This document shows, one piece after another, positions 59,573 to 64,000 of a DNA stretch of 64,000 nt. Each line of letters starts with the position of its first letter. The stretch's first letter is position 1. The stretch is from Leifsonia williamsii (GTDB lineage: Bacteria; Actinomycetota; Actinomycetes; Actinomycetales; Microbacteriaceae), in the NCBI RefSeq assembly GCF_030433685.1, contig NZ_JAROCF010000001.1, positions 1,240,001 through 1,304,000 of the forward strand, given 5' to 3'. Under the pieces are notes generated by a model. That model had not been told where the DNA came from. It made no database searches and worked only from the letters and a program-made list of their open reading frames with translations. The translations under genes and the position numbers were made by a program.

Positions 59573-60916
59573 TCAGCCGAACGCCTCCACCACCGGGCGG
59601 AACTTCATCGTCGTCTCTGCGAGCTCGCGCTCGGGGTCCGAGTCCGCGACGATGCCCGCTCCCGCGTAGGCGGTGAGGTCGCCGTCGTCAGTCAGTTGCG
59701 CGCAGCGCAGCGCGATGGCCCACTCCCCGTCGCCGTCGCCGCCCACCCAGCCGACGGGTCCGGCGTACCGGCCGCGGTCGAACGGCTCGAGCTCGTGGAT
59801 GAGCGCGAGCGCGTCCCGACGGGGCGTGCCCGCGACCGCGGCGGTCGGGTGCAGCGCCTCGGCGAGGTCGAGCGAGCTGGAGCCGTCGCTCAGCGTGCCG
59901 GCGATGTCGGTCGCGAGGTGCCACAGGTTCGGCAGCTTGAGTGTGAAGGGCTCGTCGTCCGCCTCCAGGTCGGCGCTGTGCGGGCCGAGGGCGTCGAGCA
60001 CGCTGGAGACCGCGAAGCGGTGCTCGCCCTGGTCCTTCGCGCTGGCGGTGAGGGAGGCCGCGGCGGCGGTGTCGGAGGCGGCGTCGCGCCCGCGCGAAAC
60101 GGTGCCGGCCAGCACGCGGGCGGTGACCGTGCCGTGGTGGACGCGCACCAGGGTCTCGGGGGAGGAGCCGATGAGGCCGTCGACCGCGAACGTCCAGCAC
60201 TCCGGGTAGCCGAGCGCGAGCTCCACGAGGGCGCGGCGCACGTCGGACTCGCGCGGCAGGTGACCGCCGAGGTCGCGGGCGAGCACGACCTTCGACAGCC
60301 CGTGCTCACGGATGCGCTCGACGGCGGACGCGACCGCCGCCTTGTAACCCTCGCCGCCGAGGGCGCCGGGCAGCAGGCTCAGCCGGTACTCGTCGCCGAA
60401 GGCGGTGGGCTGGGGGAGCGGCGCGTTCGTCGTGGGGCGGCGGGAGGCGGCGGAGGAGCCGGGCGCCTGCGCGCCGGCTCCGCTCGTCGTCTGGTCGGCC
60501 GTCGGGTCGCCGGTGTCGTCGATCCGGCGGATGCGGGTGATCCAGCTGCGGCCCGCGCGGCGGCCGAGGACGATCTCGGGCACGATCAGCGTGCTGGTCG
60601 CGGCGCTGTCGTCGGCGAAGGCGAACGTGCCGAAGGCGACCAGCCCGGTGCCGGGGGTGTGCACGGCGTCCTCGACGGTGGCGAGCGCGGCCGTCTCGCG
60701 CCAGACCCGGGAGGCCTCGCGGATGCGGTCGGGCCCGGTGAACTCCAGTCGCAGCGCCTCGCCGATCCCGGCGATCCCCTCTCCCTTGCGGAGCCACACG
60801 AGCGGGTGGCGGGAGTCGAGGAAGGGGATGAGCTGGCGGACGTCGTCGAGGGGGGTGGTCTCGACCGCGAGAGCCGTCACGTCCGTCGCTCGTCGCGTGG
60901 TCGCTGGTGCTGTCAC
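59573..60916 (-). CDS. menF: Isochorismate synthase
   Basis: 447-residue chorismate-utilising enzyme, first step of menaquinone synthesis (chorismate to isochorismate). Conserved blocks: KVVLARD, SSPETLVRVHHGTVTARVLAGTVSRG, KDQGEHRFAVSSVLDAL, LPNLWHLATDIAGTL and AGAGIVADSDPERELAETTMKFRPVVEAF. The C-terminal Mg-binding Glu is in the ERE-AET region. Leaderless: TAGGCT ends 6 nt before GTG 60916. Divergent from menG, a pathway-mate. Confidence 0.9.
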   Translation of the reverse strand: MTAPATTRRATDVTALAVETTPLDDVRQLIPFLDSRHPLVWLRKGEGIAGIGEALRLEFTGPDRIREASRVWRETAALATVEDAVHTPGTGLVAFGTFAFADDSAATSTLIVPEIVLGRRAGRSWITRIRRIDDTGDPTADQTTSGAGAQAPGSSAASRRPTTNAPLPQPTAFGDEYRLSLLPGALGGEGYKAAVASAVERIREHGLSKVVLARDLGGHLPRESDVRRALVELALGYPECWTFAVDGLIGSSPETLVRVHHGTVTARVLAGTVSRGRDAASDTAAAASLTASAKDQGEHRFAVSSVLDALGPHSADLEADDEPFTLKLPNLWHLATDIAGTLSDGSSSLDLAEALHPTAAVAGTPRRDALALIHELEPFDRGRYAGPVGWVGGDGDGEWAIALRCAQLTDDGDLTAYAGAGIVADSDPERELAETTMKFRPVVEAFG

Positions 60917-61038
60917 CCGATCAGCCTACGCCCGGGAGACTGTGCGCCCGATGCGCGCCGGCTGAGCGTGCACTGCCGGTGTGGCCGCGCGCACGCGCGG
61001 AAATGCACGTGTTCTGCGGGGCAGCCTAAGCTGGTGGG

Positions 61039-62259
61039 GTGAGTAAGGCCGACCTCAGCAAGCAGCCCGCCCAGGTCGCCGCCATGTTCGACGAGGTGTC
61101 GACCCACTACGACCGGACCAACACCGTCCTCTCGATGGGGAACGCGGCGCTCTGGCGAGTGGCGACGACGCGAGCCGTCGCGCCGCAGGCGGGCGAGACC
61201 ATCCTCGATGTGGCGGCCGGAACCGGCACCTCCAGCGCGTCGCTCGCCCGCAACGGGGCCAACGTGGTCGCCGCCGACTTCTCCGAGGGGATGATCGAGG
61301 TCGGCCGCCAGCGCCAGGCGGGCAACCCGTTCGTGAGCTTCGTGCAGGCGGACGCGACGGCCCTCCCGTTCGACGACGACACGTTCGACGCCGTCACCAT
61401 CTCGTTCGGCCTCCGCAACATCGTCGACCCGCAGAAGGCGCTCGCCGAGTTCTTCCGCGTCCTCAAGCCGGGCGGCCGCGTCGTGATCTGCGAGTTCTCG
61501 CGTCCGCCGCTGGCCCCGCTGCGCGCGGGCTACGGCCTCTACCTCAAGTACGGCATGCCCCTCCTCGCCAAGGCGGCCAGCTCGAACCCGGCCGCGTACG
61601 AGTACCTGATGGAGTCCATCCAGGCCTGGCCGAGCCAGCCCGCCCTCGCCGGCTGGCTCCGCGAGGTCGGCTTCGAACGCGTGGCCTGGCGCAACCTCAC
61701 CGCCGGCATCGTCGCCCTGCACCGCGGCTGGAAGCCGGAGCGGACGGCTGCGCCGGTCGAGGCGAACGGTGCGGCTTCCGACGAGGCGGCCCCGGCTTCG
61801 GACGGCGGCGCCCTGCCTGAAGCCGCTGTCGTTTCAGAAGTAGCTGCGCCCGCCAAGGCCGCGCCGAAGAAGGCAGCTGCGTCTGCCGCGAAGCCGAAGC
61901 CTGCCGCGTCTGCCGCGAAGCCGAAGCCGAAGCCCGTGGCCGCCACGAAGCCCGCGCCTGCCTCGAAGCCCGAGCCGAGCCCCGACGCATCGGCCGCCAA
62001 GCCGAAGCCTGCCGCCTCCGGCGCTGCGAAGCCCAAGCCTGCCGCGTCCGGCGCTGCGAAGCCGAAGCCTGCCGCGTCCGGCGCCGCCAAGCCCAAGCCT
62101 GCCGCCTCTGGCGCTGCCAAGCCGAAGCCCACCCCCGCCGCGCCCGCCGAGCCCGCCGGGGCATCCGGCGGGGGCGCGCGCTCCGAAGAGTCAGCGCGGC
62201 CCGCGGGGCCCGCGGGGCCTGCCGGGGGTCCGTCGTCCGTCCCGTCCGAGGGGGAGTAG
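61039..62259 (+). CDS. menG: Demethylmenaquinone methyltransferase with long Lys-Pro-Ala tail
   Basis: 406 residues, of which about 235 form the SAM methyltransferase (DVAAGTGTSSASLA near 57, FSEGMIEVGRQ, QADATALPFDDDTFDAVTISFGLRNI, VLKPGGRVVICEFSRP). The remaining 170 residues are a low-complexity tail rich in Ala, Lys and Pro (KPKPAASGAA-like units), followed by an acidic, Gly/Pro end. Normal MenG ends near residue 240. Leaderless: TAAGCT ends 6 nt before GTG 61039. Its TAG stop overlaps the GTG start of the polyprenyl synthase gene. Confidence 0.92.
   Translation: MSKADLSKQPAQVAAMFDEVSTHYDRTNTVLSMGNAALWRVATTRAVAPQAGETILDVAAGTGTSSASLARNGANVVAADFSEGMIEVGRQRQAGNPFVSFVQADATALPFDDDTFDAVTISFGLRNIVDPQKALAEFFRVLKPGGRVVICEFSRPPLAPLRAGYGLYLKYGMPLLAKAASSNPAAYEYLMESIQAWPSQPALAGWLREVGFERVAWRNLTAGIVALHRGWKPERTAAPVEANGAASDEAAPASDGGALPEAAVVSEVAAPAKAAPKKAAASAAKPKPAASAAKPKPKPVAATKPAPASKPEPSPDASAAKPKPAASGAAKPKPAASGAAKPKPAASGAAKPKPAASGAAKPKPTPAAPAEPAGASGGGARSEESARPAGPAGPAGGPSSVPSEGE
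62011..62130 (+). repeat. 30-bp tandem repeat (4 copies) inside menG tail
   Basis: Four adjacent 30-bp copies at 62011-62040, 62041-62070, 62071-62100 and 62101-62130, differing by a few third-position changes; each encodes AASGAAKPKP in this frame. Partial copies precede them from about 61880. Confidence 0.9.
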
Positions 62260-63338
62260 TGCCACGTAGTGTTCCGGCTGTGCGGCGACCGCCGTCGCTG
62301 ACCAGCCAGCTGGGGCTCACCGAGCGGATCTTCATCCGCGGGGAGGATCGCGAGCTGGCCGCCGCCGTCGATGCGGGGCTCGCCGAGGTCGAGGAGGGGC
62401 TGCACCGCGAGATGCGGTTCGCCGACAACCTCGCCGACGTGACCGCGCGCTACCTCCTGGAGGCCGGCGGCAAGCGGGTGCGGCCCATGCTCACGCTGCT
62501 CGCCGCCCAGCTCGGCAGGGGTGCGACGCCCGAGGTGCTGCAGGCGGCCAGGGCCGTCGAGATCACGCACCTCGCCTCCCTCTATCACGACGACGTCATG
62601 GACGACTCGCAGATGCGCCGCGGGGTGCCGAGCGCGCAGTTCGTCTGGGGCAACTCGGTCGCCGTGCTGACCGGCGACCTGCTGTTCGCGCGGGCGAGCA
62701 AGCTCGTCTCGGCGCTCGGCGAGCGCGCCATCCAGCTGCAGGCCGACACGTTCGAGCGGCTCTGCCTCGGCCAGCTGCACGAGACCATCGGCCCGCAGGA
62801 GGGCGAGGACCCCGTCGCGCACTACATCCGCGTGCTGGAGGACAAGACCGGCTCCCTGATCGCCGTCGCGGCGCAGATGGGCGTGGTCTTCTCGGGGGCG
62901 CCGGAGGAGTACGAGCAGCCGGTGGTGACCTTCGGCGAGAAGATCGGCGTCGCCTTCCAGATCATCGACGACGTCATCGACCTGTCGCCGAAGGGTGTCG
63001 CCGAGACGGGCAAGACGCCGGGCAACGACCTCCGCGCCGGCGTCGCCACCCTGCCGGTGCTTCGGCTGCAGGAGCGGGCCGCCACCGACCCGGAGGCCGC
63101 CGACCTGCTCGAGCGGCTCGAGCGCGACGTCATCGGCACCGCCGACGAAGGGCCCGCGACACCGGAGGCGACCGCGGCCATCGCGGCGCTGCGCGAGCAC
63201 GAGGTGACGCAGCAGACCCTGGAGGAGGCGCACCGCTGGGCGCGCGAGGCGGTCGAGGCGCTCGCGCCCCTGCCCGACGGGCCCGTGAAGAAGGCGCTGG
63301 TGCGGTTCGCCGACACCATCGTCGAACGATCCAGCTGA
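62259..63338 (+). CDS. Polyprenyl diphosphate synthase (menaquinone side chain)
   Basis: 359-residue trans-isoprenyl diphosphate synthase. First aspartate-rich motif HDDVMDD (about 110-116) and second QIIDDVIDLS (about 235), plus the GGKRVRPMLTLL block near 70. It builds the polyprenyl tail of menaquinone (heptaprenyl/octaprenyl class, length not readable). Start GTG 62259 overlaps the menG stop by one base, with GGGGGAG upstream, so it is coupled to menG; fprA follows after 18 nt. Confidence 0.92.
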   Translation: MPRSVPAVRRPPSLTSQLGLTERIFIRGEDRELAAAVDAGLAEVEEGLHREMRFADNLADVTARYLLEAGGKRVRPMLTLLAAQLGRGATPEVLQAARAVEITHLASLYHDDVMDDSQMRRGVPSAQFVWGNSVAVLTGDLLFARASKLVSALGERAIQLQADTFERLCLGQLHETIGPQEGEDPVAHYIRVLEDKTGSLIAVAAQMGVVFSGAPEEYEQPVVTFGEKIGVAFQIIDDVIDLSPKGVAETGKTPGNDLRAGVATLPVLRLQERAATDPEAADLLERLERDVIGTADEGPATPEATAAIAALREHEVTQQTLEEAHRWAREAVEALAPLPDGPVKKALVRFADTIVERSS

Positions 63339-63356
63339 GCACGAAGGAATCAACGC

Positions 63357-64000
63357 ATGACCAAACTCCGACTGGCCATCGTCGGCGCCGGCCCGGCGGG
63401 CATCTACGCCGCCGACATCCTGCTCAGGGCGGAACGCAGCTTCGACGTGTCGATCGACCTGTTCGAGCAGCTGCCCGCCCCCTACGGGCTGGTGCGGTAC
63501 GGCGTCGCGCCCGACCACCCGCGCATCAAGGGCATCATCACCGCGCTGCGCGAGGTGCTCGACCGGGGTGACATCCGCATCTTCGGCAACGTGAACTACG
63601 GCACCGACATCACGCTCGACGACCTCAAGCGGCACTACAACGCCGTGATCTTCGCGACGGGCGCCGTGCACGACTCCCCGCTCGACATCCCGGGCATCGA
63701 CCTCGAGGGCTCGTACGGCGCCGCCGACTTCGTGAGCTGGTTCGACGGCCACCCCGACGTGCCGCGCACCTGGCCGCTGGAGGCGCAGTCGGTCGCCGTC
63801 ATCGGCAACGGCAACGTCGCGCTCGACATCTCGCGCATGCTGGCGAAGCACGCCGACGACCTGCTGCCGACGGAGATCCCGGACAACGTGTACGAGATCC
63901 TGAAGGGGTCGCCCGTCACCGACGTGCACGTCTTCGGCCGCCGCGGGCCCGCGCAGGTGAAGTTCACCCCGTTGGAGCTGCGCGAGCTGGGCGAGCTGCG
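63357..64000 (+). CDS. fprA: Ferredoxin--NADP(+) reductase, FprA-like (3' end outside window)
   Basis: First 214 residues of a flavoprotein. FAD motif IVGAGPAGIYAADIL (about 8-22), then FEQLPAPYGLVRYGVAPDHPRIKGI (adrenodoxin-reductase signature), NADPH motif VAVIGNGNVALDISRML (about 149) and DVHVFGRRGPAQVKFTPLELREL. Belongs to the adrenodoxin-reductase/FprA group that reduces ferredoxins. AAGGAA lies 8 nt before ATG 63357. Cut by the window end; not a broken gene as far as visible. Confidence 0.9.
   Translation, partial: MTKLRLAIVGAGPAGIYAADILLRAERSFDVSIDLFEQLPAPYGLVRYGVAPDHPRIKGIITALREVLDRGDIRIFGNVNYGTDITLDDLKRHYNAVIFATGAVHDSPLDIPGIDLEGSYGAADFVSWFDGHPDVPRTWPLEAQSVAVIGNGNVALDISRMLAKHADDLLPTEIPDNVYEILKGSPVTDVHVFGRRGPAQVKFTPLELRELGEL

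Noticed and set aside
62011..62130. CRISPR-like or intergenic repeat from four 30-bp units
   Set aside because: The units are in frame, with silent third-position changes, and form part of the menG coding sequence.

Overview
The window is one 64 kb stretch of a high-GC (roughly 70 %) actinobacterial chromosome. Dense coding, GTG starts, leaderless promoters, a menaquinone cluster, a BldC-like regulator next to the tiny ribosomal protein bS22, and the gene style throughout fit Microbacteriaceae, Leifsonia-like; the genus is an inference from protein style only. I see no rRNA, tRNA, CRISPR array, insertion sequence or prophage. Both ends cut a gene: a glutamate decarboxylase at the left and a ferredoxin-NADP reductase at the right.

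Layout. 1-10.8 kb: gadB end, small membrane and hypothetical genes, a short-chain dehydrogenase, an hsp20/hspR-like divergent pair with a clear operator, a RecQ-type helicase with a Tudor-like tail, a metallo-beta-lactamase-fold hydrolase, an ABC transporter pair, a SRPBCC protein and a RibD-like reductase. 11.0-14.9 kb: a two-subunit ABC exporter with textbook asymmetric ATP sites. 15.0-19.7 kb: a minus-strand envelope/stress block (LEA-like protein, holin-like protein, DUF3618 protein, terminator, YihY/BrkB protein, zinc alcohol dehydrogenase, small membrane-tail protein). 20-25 kb: an ArsR/SRPBCC pair, HesB-like, PfpI-like, aldo/keto reductase and oligopeptidase B genes. 25.3-27.2 kb: a one-piece PTS permease (IICBA).

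27.3-37.6 kb holds what looks like one nutrient system: a seven-gene minus-strand operon with overlapping or near-overlapping genes (amino-acid-type ABC importer, asparaginase, CutC, ROK sugar kinase), and divergently a ROK repressor, a Gfo/Idh/MocA oxidoreductase and an oligo-1,6-glucosidase. A joint role in taking up and splitting a sugar-amino acid conjugate is my inference. 37.7-44.8 kb: SRPBCC, TetR, a bifunctional penicillin-binding protein, MarR, then PadR with a nested palindromic operator in front of a drug-type ABC exporter. 44.9-46.7 kb: an orphan OmpR-type DNA-binding protein preceded by a promoter and a 34-residue Met/Cys-rich leader peptide, then upp. 46.7-54.6 kb: tadA, a glutamine amidotransferase, a CDF metal transporter divergent from proC (their -10 boxes overlap), a DUF559 nuclease gene flanked by inverted copies of a 68-bp repeat, the TrkA/TrkH potassium system, ArsR, BldC-like, bS22, glutaredoxin. 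54.7-64 kb: tandem GntR regulators, a SHOCT protein, a large membrane alpha/beta-hydrolase, PPK2, and menaquinone genes menF, menG (with a long Lys-Pro-Ala repeat tail), polyprenyl diphosphate synthase and fprA.

The most noteworthy signals are: the S-rich leader peptide upstream of the orphan regulator; the 68-bp palindromic repeat family bracketing the DUF559 nuclease gene; the ABC/asparaginase/CutC/ROK operon; sixteen genes whose TAnnnT box lies 6-7 nt before the start codon (leaderless mRNAs); and 18-bp tandem repeats, two of which duplicate a gene end including its stop codon.
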